DNA from: Spirochaetales bacterium UBA6872
GTDB taxonomy: Bacteria > Spirochaetota > Spirochaetia > Sphaerochaetales > Sphaerochaetaceae
Length of the DNA: 64,000 nt
Assembly: GCA_002452215.1 (NCBI GenBank)
Contig: DKCO01000053.1
Location: 124,001-188,000, forward strand
Reading direction: 5' to 3'
A model generated the notes under the pieces. That model saw only the letters and a program-made list of their open reading frames with translations. It was not told where the DNA came from and did no database searches. Shown one piece after another: positions 26,801 through 32,545 of this stretch (position 1 is its first letter; every line of letters begins with the position of its first letter). A program made the translations under genes and the position numbers.

Positions 26801-27077
26801 TAGGGTTGTAGCTTGTGAAGTACAAAGTGTATCTTTTATTTTCTTCAAGGCCACTTATGACGAAAGATCCATCGCTTGAAGCTTGTACAACCTTACCTGT
26901 CTCTCCAACCTTAGCATACAGACTCGATGAAACAGAACCATTAGGCGCCACTATTCTTCCAATAATAGTTGGAGTTGAGTATCCCGTATCTTGAGGCTGT
27001 GGAGTCTCATTTTTACATGCAGTAAACAGTAACACTATAAAACATAGAAAAACAAAAAAATGAAATATTTTCTTCAT
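20820..27077 (-). CDS. Giant DGR-target lipoprotein, 2085 aa
   Basis: The start is ATG 27077, which overlaps the stop of the 82-residue membrane protein (ATGA). Residues 1-21 form a lipoprotein signal with lipobox LFTAC. About 14 repeats of the carboxypeptidase-regulatory-like fold follow (about 30-1290; each with a GSVxG start and a GxYxLxF end). A right-handed beta-helix (about 1330-1825) contains a tandem 18-residue duplication TMTDVNQSHNTYTIGSA. The C terminus (about 1925-2085) begins YEWRILDMKGSKALVISKDV, resembles DUF6273 and is probably of the C-type-lectin/FGE-like fold. The DGR variable region occupies residues 2045-2077 (SQNYAAFVRRDG... to DGVRPAL). It is probably an anchored surface-displayed binding protein, as in T. 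denticola TvpA. Confidence 0.92.
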   Translation of the reverse strand: MKKIFHFFVFLCFIVLLFTACKNETPQPQDTGYSTPTIIGRIVAPNGSVSSSLYAKVGETGKVVQASSDGSFVISGLEENKRYTLYFTSYNPTNLVIARSASSTSYGLQMSNVVAFKDFGSDIGTVNLLPTVAISGKVVMSKGQALPDVSVKIPGTAFSASTDSSGNYIIKDIPQGSYEILYEKEGYRTESKSLSAYIVSNDSSLLIPDVKMYETAGSLSGTAFLFNDNDGEALNLRLTNIDDGSYYDSITTRDSGSFLFSGVKPGKYRLTLSKENYPLYSYKDTISIESSIITSLSETIYMTQNTISGTVRLEGKDSNENISIKFIDSNGNCKECVTDNTGKYFINLRPGTYSLKYSCQDYSSYEQNITLSLNEERKLPMITLYSIYGSATGNTGISDVSINCIKKDSGNVYAVTTSSTDGIYTFPKLEMGTYKFLFTKPGYENEEIDNIVIIAGKNNSIPKITMTPSAGTVFGNTGMSLVDVSMKNSNNGQTTVVTSGTDGNYLFTNVKAGTYTLTFAKKGYENYVLEDIVISAGQSMELPRISLVPLLGSVKGKTNVGEVGIVLLSGETIKYSAASDVNGEFIINSVENGSYTIRFSKNGYNTLSKEISVLSGETTIVTDIVLKALYGSVFGNVSLANVTISLLDTSGNPLGKTTRSLSDGSFSMSNIDVGAYRLEFSKEGYVSQRKDIVIEGGKSTTVSVSMSKKKGTISGHIFLEGATDYSGVDVSAISTVDSTVNFGDKTESDGSYIIYLPDGNYTIKAQKDGYIATVAQKNAIIENGNMVKMDDMTLIKESVTLSGRALLSGAYSNSGISVVLLTSEGKKVKESVTADNGSYTFDEVAPGRYYVEVSKEGYVTQRGDLIEVLPAQSQKLKEIVLSIQVASIKGSVGLEGKSDCSDVVITAVNIRNASKTYIAKTETDGSYVFVGMEEGTYDLEFSLEGFSSATLENVSVSSTNTLNLKKVDLLIARGSVCGHVRLEGRESGNLEGTVVKLNGTAFEATTDEKGYYELEAYAGYYPDGLVFVHEDFENGNYQDSVQIIDKTKRVLDTVTLNAKFVPEVIGKVAMKDNSSPEGVIVEILGTNFKTETDTNGFFSFKHVPIGSITIAFANGDKSYVSKNYNIVASASFDLGTVILEENVASIRGTAKLAYKYGLIDDFGDISVVAESVDGKVRREAKTSTDGSFIIKGIYPGLSYKVTFLKNGYQKETVEVKSIVAGQEKIISSNPITLKDIEKPIVKELRINGGEESTDNLSAKIYIIGSDTGSSVVKMKVADTSDNLESAKLQDYQDTIDWTFEESNGEQSVFVILYDKAGNASNPQKASIMIVNQRMSISGVLLEKKLHWTKENSPYYIVGNVEVKGNSNLVIDPGVEVRFDGNYSISVDSSSMISANGTYSEPILFTASDNVSSWDGITLENTYLNYDKQNGKPIYRKGNRFSNVKFEKYSNGISGTAFMENVVIISKDIALSSFTGVLNDSEVSLGSININSGSIITNTKFVYNKAATINGSTIVDSSFNSYSILSNCNVFNSTGTMTIEGASSVVNGGTFTGNKIELDGSVSNITYENTAGNVTVLGTLKSSEIKTSVLKSTGSIYDSTLDVSGRATISGKANGIKATVEILDVNGLEVHNSNFTANSTSTMTDVNQSHNTYTIGSALTMTDVNQSHNTYTIGSALTMTDVTQNDCIFTVSNALSMTKVSQKNCKYTSTGDVTIDSGDTHNVTVYATNNSIDLKNLRDGTFSNNVLEMKKLVLSDYPEGYESFFSNFLGDYTVESSSEVTISGVYWGNKNTSELINLVSGGTLTFANTKYLNAEDFSVNAYNQAGYLESLYYDVEVSGNFISTLDLGTMKIETDITGFEASATNDTILTEYRISFEKSFSDDISGWRPISSFDSFESSAKSLSGRYSIQFKDSNGRISPIYEKQTTLNFGKYEWRILDMKGSKALVISKDVLFKKKYNDEHSNVTWETCTLRNYLNNDFYNTAFSKEEKELIAMRWRGNPDNSKYGTKGGDNTEDYIFLLCIDEANSYFKADKDRSCGESWVLRSPGSSQNYAAFVRRDGSLSDSGYDVDYGDGVRPALWLDLNQ
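20845..20944 (-). repeat. DGR variable region (VR)
   Basis: This 100-bp stretch ends the target gene. It aligns with the 79-bp TR from CGCCTGG through the invariant GC-rich end (20845-20858). After CTC, the VR has 11 consecutive codons ending in C (AGC, GAC, AGC, GGC, TAC, GAC, GTC, GAC, TAC, GGC, GAC) where TR has four AAC codons. Every one can arise from AAC by changes at A only. It encodes a loop rich in Asp, Gly, Ser and Tyr, suited for binding. Confidence 0.92.
22036..22160 (-). repeat. 54-bp tandem repeat in the beta-helix region
   Basis: A 54-bp unit occurs at 22036-22089 and 22090-22143, differing at one base, with a partial third copy from 22144. It encodes an 18-residue beta-helix rung. 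The near-identity suggests recent duplication. Confidence 0.85.
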
Positions 27078-27322
27078 AACTTCACCACACAAATTTTTAT
27101 AATTCTCACAATTGAATCTAGTCTAAGAACACATAAAGCAATAAAAGCAAAGATGGATACAATGAGAACTGCAAGCCATTTTGCACGATACTTTTTCTTT
27201 ATTTCCAATTCCTTCAAATAAAGCGAATATAACCTAACAGCAAGCTCCTTATCGTCTTTAGAGACCTTGTCCAAAAAATCTCCACTTAACAACTTTTTTA
27301 CTTTTTTAAACAAACAAAGCAT
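27074..27322 (-). CDS. Small membrane protein coupled to the giant lipoprotein
   Basis: The 82-residue product has a basic N-terminal half with an amphipathic helix (KDDKELAVRLYSLYLKELEI) and one membrane helix (about 50-70, AVLIVSIFAFIALCVL). A GGGGGA site precedes the ATG. Its TGA overlaps the ATG of the 2085-residue lipoprotein, so the two are translationally coupled. Its layout (helix then one C-terminal span) resembles that of the 107-residue protein encoded upstream. No known family is recognised; it may help export or anchor the lipoprotein, but that is only inferred from position. Confidence 0.7.
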   Translation of the reverse strand: MLCLFKKVKKLLSGDFLDKVSKDDKELAVRLYSLYLKELEIKKKYRAKWLAVLIVSIFAFIALCVLRLDSIVRIIKICVVKL

Positions 27323-27389
27323 TCTATTTTCCCCCAGAATTATTTTATAGTCGTTGAGAAGCCCTTCTATTTTGCTTTCATATTACTCA

Positions 27390-27600
27390 ACGCTAACATC
27401 AAAATATTTATTTGCCTCTCTAAGACTTGCTCTTAAATAATCGCCCTTAAATGCTTTTACAAAAACCGTATATTTTCACATGCCATAACCGTCCGAAAAT
27501 TCTTTATCCCATACAAAAGAAATCATTGACAGGGCATTGAGAGTAAAGTTCTTAATCGCATAATTTCCAGATAGATATTGCATGATTCTCTTCAGTTTTC
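27390..27600 (-). pseudogene. Decayed copy of the 327-residue membrane protein gene (C-terminal fragment)
   Basis: The minus-strand translation here reads NYAIKNFTLNALSMISFVWD, then KEFSDGYGM, a TGA, then KYTVFVKAFKGDYLRASLRE. This parallels DGLKNFIVNELSTLNFIWDD and the following DDFDREEYRSLISDFKMKYI of the intact protein at 27918-28901 (residues about 243-295). An in-frame stop and missing N-terminal half make it a pseudogene. It shows that this locus once held a duplicated unit. Confidence 0.7.
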
Positions 27601-27601
27601 A

Positions 27602-27925
27602 TTAAAATTTAAAAAGGAAGAAACGCATTATTATCTTTGCTACAATTGGAATCAATATTATTACCACAATTGAAATCGAAAGAAACAGCTTAATCACAAA
27701 ATCATGACTTACTTTTTTTAGTTCTATATCCAGCTTCTTTCTTCTTGTATCGCACTCAATCAAAGTTTTTAGTAGTCCTATCTTTGATGAGAAATCAGAA
27801 TCATCATTTAGAAGTTTGTAAGATTCAATTATTTCCAAATAATGTAAAGAAGGCGAGAACTCATTATTATTAACTTTTTTTGACTTTTCCTCCTCTTCTT
27901 CCTTATTCTTTCCTTCATCACACAT
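27602..27925 (-). CDS. Small membrane protein, 107 aa
   Basis: The product has a charged N terminus (KNKEEEEEKSKKVNNN), a helical central part (HYLEIIESYKLLNDDSDFSS) and one C-terminal membrane helix (about 80-100, LFLSISIVVIILIPIVAKII). Its start overlaps the end of the 327-residue protein gene by 8 bp, so translation is probably coupled. It looks like a longer cousin of the 82-residue protein at 27074. No family is recognised. Confidence 0.7.
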   Translation of the reverse strand: MCDEGKNKEEEEEKSKKVNNNEFSPSLHYLEIIESYKLLNDDSDFSSKIGLLKTLIECDTRRKKLDIELKKVSHDFVIKLFLSISIVVIILIPIVAKIIMRFFLFKF

Positions 27926-28901
27926 ATAAATGCTCCTTTAAATATTGTTTGTACAAAACAAGCCTTTCATTGACTTGATTTTTGTATTTCATGATTTTTG
28001 ATCTATTTACTTCTTGATTGGGATAGAGAAAGTAGCCTTCAATATATTTCATTTTGAAATCACTTATTAGACTTCGATATTCCTCTCTGTCAAAATCATC
28101 TGTAAATTCATCATCCCAAATGAAATTCAAGGTTGATAATTCATTGACAATGAAGTTCTTTAAACCATCAAGGTCGAAGCTGTTTATGCTACCTAATCGC
28201 TCTATAAGCATTTCAACTTTGTTGTACATATCAAAGATATAATCTGTACCATAGTCTTCTTTTTCCAAATATGTTTTACACTTTGTGTTTAGCAAATAGA
28301 TGAATAACACGTAGAGCAATACAGGAATTGCAAATGAAATTATGCAAACATGAAATGGACTAAAGATCTTTAAAAAGGAAAGATGAACTATTTCCAAAAC
28401 ACACCAAATTAACCATGAAAATTGTGCAATGAAGATGTTTAGTTTACCTGGTGAGTATTTTCCAATTTCTGTTGTATATAGCGCTTGGTCAAGTTTCTTC
28501 ATTCTATTATGGAAACCACCCATTGCAAATACTCTTGGATACTTGAAATACTCTGGGTTTCCTTCAAGTTCGACTATTTGGGTTTCAATCATCTCTTGCC
28601 GTGTCTTTGACGCCTTGGCTAAGGCTATCCAGACTGAGGAGATGCAAAGCCCTATAAGCGCCAAGACAATAGCAACGATATTACAATAGAAAAGTCGGAT
28701 ACAGACATCTTTATCATGCTTTAAGAAGAAATTGGCTACAAGATAGCCATAACCAGTGAACAACAAAACCTCAAAGCCCCAGACAAATACAGAATGTTCC
28801 CATATTTTCTTCAACTCTGATTCATATTGTGAGTAAAATGTATTTCTTATCGAATCAATGGAAATTCCACTCTTGTCATCTTTTTTGTTTGAATCACTCA
28901 T
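27918..28901 (-). CDS. Four-span membrane protein behind a poly-G promoter
   Basis: The 327-residue protein has predicted spans at about 38-59, 70-95, 154-177 and 184-204. Between them a cytoplasmic loop holds FAMGGFHNRMKKLDQALYTT and GKYSPGKLNIFI. A soluble helical C terminus of about 120 residues follows. I do not recognise a family with confidence; a RipA-like octameric membrane protein is one possibility. AGGA precedes the ATG. Its promoter has a G10 tract between -35 and -10, so expression is probably phase-variable. It heads the same-strand series leading to the DGR. Confidence 0.75.
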   Translation of the reverse strand: MSDSNKKDDKSGISIDSIRNTFYSQYESELKKIWEHSVFVWGFEVLLFTGYGYLVANFFLKHDKDVCIRLFYCNIVAIVLALIGLCISSVWIALAKASKTRQEMIETQIVELEGNPEYFKYPRVFAMGGFHNRMKKLDQALYTTEIGKYSPGKLNIFIAQFSWLIWCVLEIVHLSFLKIFSPFHVCIISFAIPVLLYVLFIYLLNTKCKTYLEKEDYGTDYIFDMYNKVEMLIERLGSINSFDLDGLKNFIVNELSTLNFIWDDEFTDDFDREEYRSLISDFKMKYIEGYFLYPNQEVNRSKIMKYKNQVNERLVLYKQYLKEHLYV

Positions 28902-28929
28902 AATAAAGTCCTAAACAAATTTCATTCGT

Positions 28930-28959
28930 ATTCTACCCCCCCCCCTATAAAACTGTCAA
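28930..28959 (-). promoter_or_regulatory. Promoter with G10 tract in the spacer (phase-variable)
   Basis: On the minus strand, -35 TTGACA (28959-28954) and -10 TAGAAT (28935-28930) are separated by 18 bp: GTTTTATA followed by ten G (28945-28936). Slippage to nine G would give the optimal 17-bp spacing. The predicted start lies about 20 nt before the ATG at 28901. Confidence 0.85.
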
Positions 28960-28984
28960 TGAAAATTGCTTGATTTAGAACTTT

Positions 28985-29080
28985 TTCCAATTATCTGGCG
29001 TAAGACGCAAGCAGGTGTGTAGCGCCTGAAGCTTGGGGCTAATTCCCTAACCCTTGGGTCAATGAGGTTTATTTCGTAGA
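28985..29080 (+). other. Possible IS605/TnpB right-end remnant
   Basis: A GC-richer island in the 297-bp gap contains a short frame reading GVRRKQVCSA before TGA, followed by a structured segment ending TTGGGTCAATGAGG. Ends of IS200/IS605 elements and their omega RNAs often have such a GGTCAATGAAG-like 3' end, but no TnpB gene is present. The call rests on remembered resemblance only. Confidence 0.25.
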
Positions 29081-29198
29081 TAAATTTCCAACCATATAAA
29101 TTAGAATCTACTGCTTTGGCAAAGAGGATTTATATTTTTTGAGAGCATTTGTCCGATTTAGTACATAACTTTGGCACTTGTCATGATATAATCGGCTC

Positions 29199-29351
29199 AT
29201 GAACTATGACGATGATTATGACGAAATAAAGTCTCAATTCGACATTGACAGCATTGATTTAGAGATAAAAGTACTCGATTTCATAGATGATGATCTAGAG
29301 CCAGATGTCTATGAGGATTTAGACGACGAGAAAGAAGATATCGACTTCTGA
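29199..29351 (+). CDS. Small acidic protein, 50 aa
   Basis: A 50-codon frame begins at ATG 29199, exactly 6 nt after TATAAT preceded by TGA (extended -10). The product is very acidic (MNYDDDYDEIKSQFDIDSID at the start, ending DDEKEDIDF). There is no Shine-Dalgarno, so the mRNA would be leaderless. Extreme acidity and the promoter make it likely to be real; DNA-mimic or chaperone-like roles are conceivable but not shown. It lies between the poly-G promoter and the ABC importer operon. Confidence 0.55.
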   Translation: MNYDDDYDEIKSQFDIDSIDLEIKVLDFIDDDLEPDVYEDLDDEKEDIDF

Positions 29352-29396
29352 TTCCACCTCTCTTTAAAGCGAAAACAAAAAAACCATCTGATGTTA

Positions 29397-29425
29397 TTGA
29401 CATAGCTATTGTTACTGTTTATAGT
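29397..29425 (+). promoter_or_regulatory. Promoter of the two-receptor ABC importer operon
   Basis: TTGACA (29397-29402) and TATAGT (29420-29425) are spaced by 17 bp. The -10 lies inside the first of two dyad operators. Confidence 0.75.
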
Positions 29426-29451
29426 AATATCATGTTACTACATATAGTAAC
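29411..29451 (+). promoter_or_regulatory. Tandem dyad operators
   Basis: GTTACT-6-AGTAAT (29411-29428) and GTTACT-6-AGTAAC (29434-29451) lie 23 bp apart (about two helical turns). The first covers the -10, the second the transcription start. A repressor for the imported amino acid, for example TrpR-like, is a possible binder. Confidence 0.7.
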
Positions 29452-29462
29452 TGAAGGAGTCT

Positions 29463-30470
29463 ATGATGAAATCATTTCTTGTTTTTATTGCATCTATATT
29501 ACTTGTGTTCTCGCCTCTTTTCGCTGAAGCAGCGAAAGAAAACAATAGCGATGTTGTGACAATTGGTATATCGCAACTTGTATCTCATCCTGCACTGGAC
29601 AATATCGAAAAAGGAATCGAGGATTACTTGAATGAAAAAGGAGTGGACTACAAACTTGATTTGCAAATTGCAAATGGAGAAATATCGACAGCAGCATCCA
29701 TTGCACAGCTTTTCAAGTCTCAAGGCTATGATTATGTAGTTGGAATAGCAACACCAACAGCGCAAGCCCTTGCAAACACAATCACAGATGGCACTCCAGT
29801 AATATACGCAACTGTCACAGATCCTGCAGCTGCCGGACTTGAAGGCCTTGACTATGTATGTGGAACAACTGACCAGGCGCCTATAGCTAAGCATTTGGAA
29901 CTAATCGAAAGAGTAATGAATGGAAATGCAAAGAAAATAGGCATGATTTATACATCTGTTGAAGCCAATGGAATGTCGCAAATGGAGACTATGAGGGCCG
30001 AATGCGAGAAAAATGGAATTGAATTGATTACACAAAGCGTAAACAACTCTTCAGAAGTCAGGGCAGCAACAGAAGCCATAATCGATAGAGTGGATGCTGT
30101 CTATGTTGCTATTGACAATACTGTGATATCAGCAATAGCAAGCGTTGCAGAAGTTTGTATGCGAAATAAGACTCCCCTATTCACAGCTGATACTACATCC
30201 GCATTTGGAACCGATGTACTACTTTCTGGTGGATTTGACTACTACAAGGCTGGGTTGCAAACAGGAAGAATGCTATATGATGTCATTAATGGCAAAAAAC
30301 CAAGCGAACTCGGAATGGAATATGTAGATCAACAAGAGATCTATATAAACCTTGATGTAGCAAAGGCTCTATCAATAGAAATCGACCAAGAGCTGATTGA
30401 TGAAGCAAAATACGTAATCGAAAACGGAGTTGATATCAAACAAGCGAGCGAAACCGGCAACAATGAATAA
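29463..30470 (+). CDS. ABC substrate-binding protein, TrpX/PF04392 type (first copy)
   Basis: The 335-residue product has a signal peptide (cleavage near LFAEA) and two Rossmann lobes. Its start follows AAGGAG. Motifs VTIGISQLVSHPALDNIEKG, YDYVVGIATPTAQALANT, and AVYVAIDNTVISAIASVAEV match the ABC_sub_bind (TrpX-like) family for amino acids or peptides. No lipobox cysteine is seen, unusual for an organism rich in lipoproteins. It heads the importer operon under a dyad-operator promoter. Exact ligand, aromatic amino acid or other, is not determinable. Confidence 0.9.
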   Translation: MMKSFLVFIASILLVFSPLFAEAAKENNSDVVTIGISQLVSHPALDNIEKGIEDYLNEKGVDYKLDLQIANGEISTAASIAQLFKSQGYDYVVGIATPTAQALANTITDGTPVIYATVTDPAAAGLEGLDYVCGTTDQAPIAKHLELIERVMNGNAKKIGMIYTSVEANGMSQMETMRAECEKNGIELITQSVNNSSEVRAATEAIIDRVDAVYVAIDNTVISAIASVAEVCMRNKTPLFTADTTSAFGTDVLLSGGFDYYKAGLQTGRMLYDVINGKKPSELGMEYVDQQEIYINLDVAKALSIEIDQELIDEAKYVIENGVDIKQASETGNNE

Positions 30471-30559
30471 AAACAGCATAAATATTCATTATTTGCATAT
30501 TGAAGAATAAACTTGCTTTGATTTATCCTAATAACAGAGAAAAGACAGGAGGAATGAAG

Positions 30560-31558
30560 ATGAAAAAAATCTTATCTACTGTATTGATGTTTTTGGCAAT
30601 TTCATTTGTTTTTGCATCAGGTAGCAACGAAGCAAACTCAAATGCGACAAAAATAGGAATTTCGAAGTTTATTACACATGCGGCTTTGGATTCATGCGAG
30701 AAAGGCTTCAAAGACTATTTGGCTACAACCGGATTGGAAGTCATATATGACGAGCAAAATGCACAGGGCGATGCATCCACTGCAGCAACAATTGCACAAA
30801 AATTCAAAGATGGCAATTGCGACATTGTATATGGCATTGCAACTCCAACAGCTCAAGCGCTTGTAAATGCATTTCCAACAAAACCGGTAATATTTGCAGC
30901 AGTGACCGACCCTGTTGCGGCGGGACTTGTTGATTCCTGGCAAGGATCAGAGGACTCAAATGTATGCGGAGTCTCTGACAATTCGCCTATAAAGGATCAA
31001 ATAGAGCTTCTTGCAAAGCTAACTGGAGCAAAGACTATCGGAAATGTCTACAATTCATCAGAGGCCAATGCGACTGTGCAACAGGCTGATATGCAAAAAG
31101 CTTGCGATGGCCTTGGCTTGAACCTAGTATCTGCAGCTGTTACAAACACATCTGAAGTAAGACAAGCAACACAAGCAATAATCGACAGAGTCGATGCTAT
31201 CTATATAGCTACAGACAATGTTGTTATATCGGCACTTGCCAGCGTTGCAGAAGTTTGCAATGCAAACGGAAAAGGACTTCTTGCAGGAGATCCTTCAATG
31301 ATGGAGCAAGGCGTACCTGCCCTAGTTGGATGGGGGCCTAACTACTACAACATTGGACTAGAAGCCGGGAAAATGGCGGAAAAGATCATCAATGGAGCTA
31401 ATGCTGGAACACTGGGATCCGTTGTTTTGAAGGGAGCTGATAACTACGAGCTCTGGTTCAATCTCGATACAGCTAAGAGCCTTGGAATCGATATCCCACA
31501 GGAGTACATCGATATGGCTGCTGTTATCATAGAAGATGGACAAATCAATAGAAAATAG
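30560..31558 (+). CDS. ABC substrate-binding protein, TrpX/PF04392 type (second copy)
   Basis: The start ATG 30560 is preferred over an in-frame ATG at 30500 because AGGAGG lies 7 nt upstream; a second ATG at 30554 is too close to the site. The 332-residue product is paralogous to the previous one (TKIGISKFITHAALDSCEKG, CDIVYGIATPTAQALVNAFP, AIYIATDNVVISALASVAEV). It has a signal peptide without lipobox. Two tandem receptors feeding one permease suggest two related ligands or affinities. A strong hairpin terminator follows before the permease gene. Confidence 0.9.
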   Translation: MKKILSTVLMFLAISFVFASGSNEANSNATKIGISKFITHAALDSCEKGFKDYLATTGLEVIYDEQNAQGDASTAATIAQKFKDGNCDIVYGIATPTAQALVNAFPTKPVIFAAVTDPVAAGLVDSWQGSEDSNVCGVSDNSPIKDQIELLAKLTGAKTIGNVYNSSEANATVQQADMQKACDGLGLNLVSAAVTNTSEVRQATQAIIDRVDAIYIATDNVVISALASVAEVCNANGKGLLAGDPSMMEQGVPALVGWGPNYYNIGLEAGKMAEKIINGANAGTLGSVVLKGADNYELWFNLDTAKSLGIDIPQEYIDMAAVIIEDGQINRK

Positions 31559-31575
31559 AATTCATCGACTGGGAC

Positions 31576-31598
31576 AAAACCACCTTCGGGTGGTTTTT
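31576..31598 (+). terminator. Intrinsic terminator/attenuator between receptor and permease genes
   Basis: AAAACCACC-TTCG-GGTGGTTTT (31576-31597) has a 9-bp stem, a stable TTCG loop and a T-tail. Placed inside the operon it probably allows partial read-through, giving more receptor than permease. Confidence 0.85.
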
Positions 31599-31620
31599 CT
31601 CACTCAAACAAGAGGGAAAA

Positions 31621-32544
31621 ATGATAGAAGGAATATTTGTTGAAGGGCTTATCTTCTCAATTATGGTACTTGGCATATTGATAAGCTACCGTATTATGGA
31701 TATGGCCGATATGACATGCGATGGCTCAATTGCAACAGGAGCGGCAGTTTGCACAATGTGCATAACAGGTGGCCTCGGCATTGGATTTGGAATAGTGCTT
31801 GCATTCGTAGTTGGCGCAATATGCGGCCTTATAACAGCAAGCATACACAACAAGCTCCACATCCCTGCCCTGCTTGCAGGTATATTGACAATGACAATGC
31901 TTTATTCTGTGAACCTTAGAATCCTAGGAAACAAGGCTAATGTGCCACTAGTAAAGTCGATAACTCTCTACAAGCTCTTTCCAAAGGCCTTTTCCTTTTT
32001 GCCTGCAGAATATGCATCTCTTTTAGGGACAATAGTGTGTATCGTAATAGTAAAATGCATCGTCGATCTCTTCTTCAGAAGCGATTTGGGTGTTTCTATT
32101 GGAGCCTTGGGCGGGAATGAGCAAATGGTTATATCACAAGGAATGAACCCAGCAACATTGAAGATGATTGGCCTTGGCCTTTCCAATGGCTTGATAGGAC
32201 TATCAGGTGCGCTTTTAGCACAATATCAAGGTTTTGCAGATGCAAACCTAGGACAAGGAATGATTGTCCAAGGACTTGCCGCAATAATGCTTGGAGAGTT
32301 CATATTCAACACAAATAAGATAACTCTGATTACATTGAGAGCCATATTGGGAGCTATTGTTTACAAGGCATTGATGTTCCTAGGAAGAAAATATGGGTAC
32401 CTTATAGGAATCACTCCAAACGACTTCAAGCTATTGACTGGAGTGCTTGTCATCATCTCGCTATCGATTGCTAAAACGAGAGCCATGTATTCCGATAGCG
32501 CTGCAAAGAAGAAAGCTCTTGCTAAAACTTCAAAGGAGGCTTGA
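31621..32544 (+). CDS. ABC importer permease (BPD_transp_2)
   Basis: The 307-residue protein consists of about eight hydrophobic helices without a signal peptide. It starts with LIFSIMVLGILISYRIMDMA, and contains DMTCDGSIATGAAVCTMCIT and LGGNEQMVISQGMNPATLKM as in permeases of TrpY/branched-chain-type importers. The conserved VSIGALGGNEQMV region is the EAA-like loop contacting the ATPase. A GAGGG site is present. It is followed after 1 bp by the ATPase gene, so the two are co-translated. Confidence 0.9.
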   Translation: MIEGIFVEGLIFSIMVLGILISYRIMDMADMTCDGSIATGAAVCTMCITGGLGIGFGIVLAFVVGAICGLITASIHNKLHIPALLAGILTMTMLYSVNLRILGNKANVPLVKSITLYKLFPKAFSFLPAEYASLLGTIVCIVIVKCIVDLFFRSDLGVSIGALGGNEQMVISQGMNPATLKMIGLGLSNGLIGLSGALLAQYQGFADANLGQGMIVQGLAAIMLGEFIFNTNKITLITLRAILGAIVYKALMFLGRKYGYLIGITPNDFKLLTGVLVIISLSIAKTRAMYSDSAAKKKALAKTSKEA

Positions 32545-32545
32545 T

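Noticed and set aside
20820..27077. CRISPR-like array because of many repeats
   Set aside because: Repeats are degenerate protein domains in frame; no direct repeat/spacer pattern was seen anywhere in the window.
28936..28945. G10 tract as a sequencing error only
   Set aside because: Error in length is possible, but its position between good -35 and -10 boxes argues for a real element.
30500..30559. Upstream start for the second substrate-binding protein
   Set aside because: The added 20 residues precede an AGGAGG site and would bury the signal peptide.
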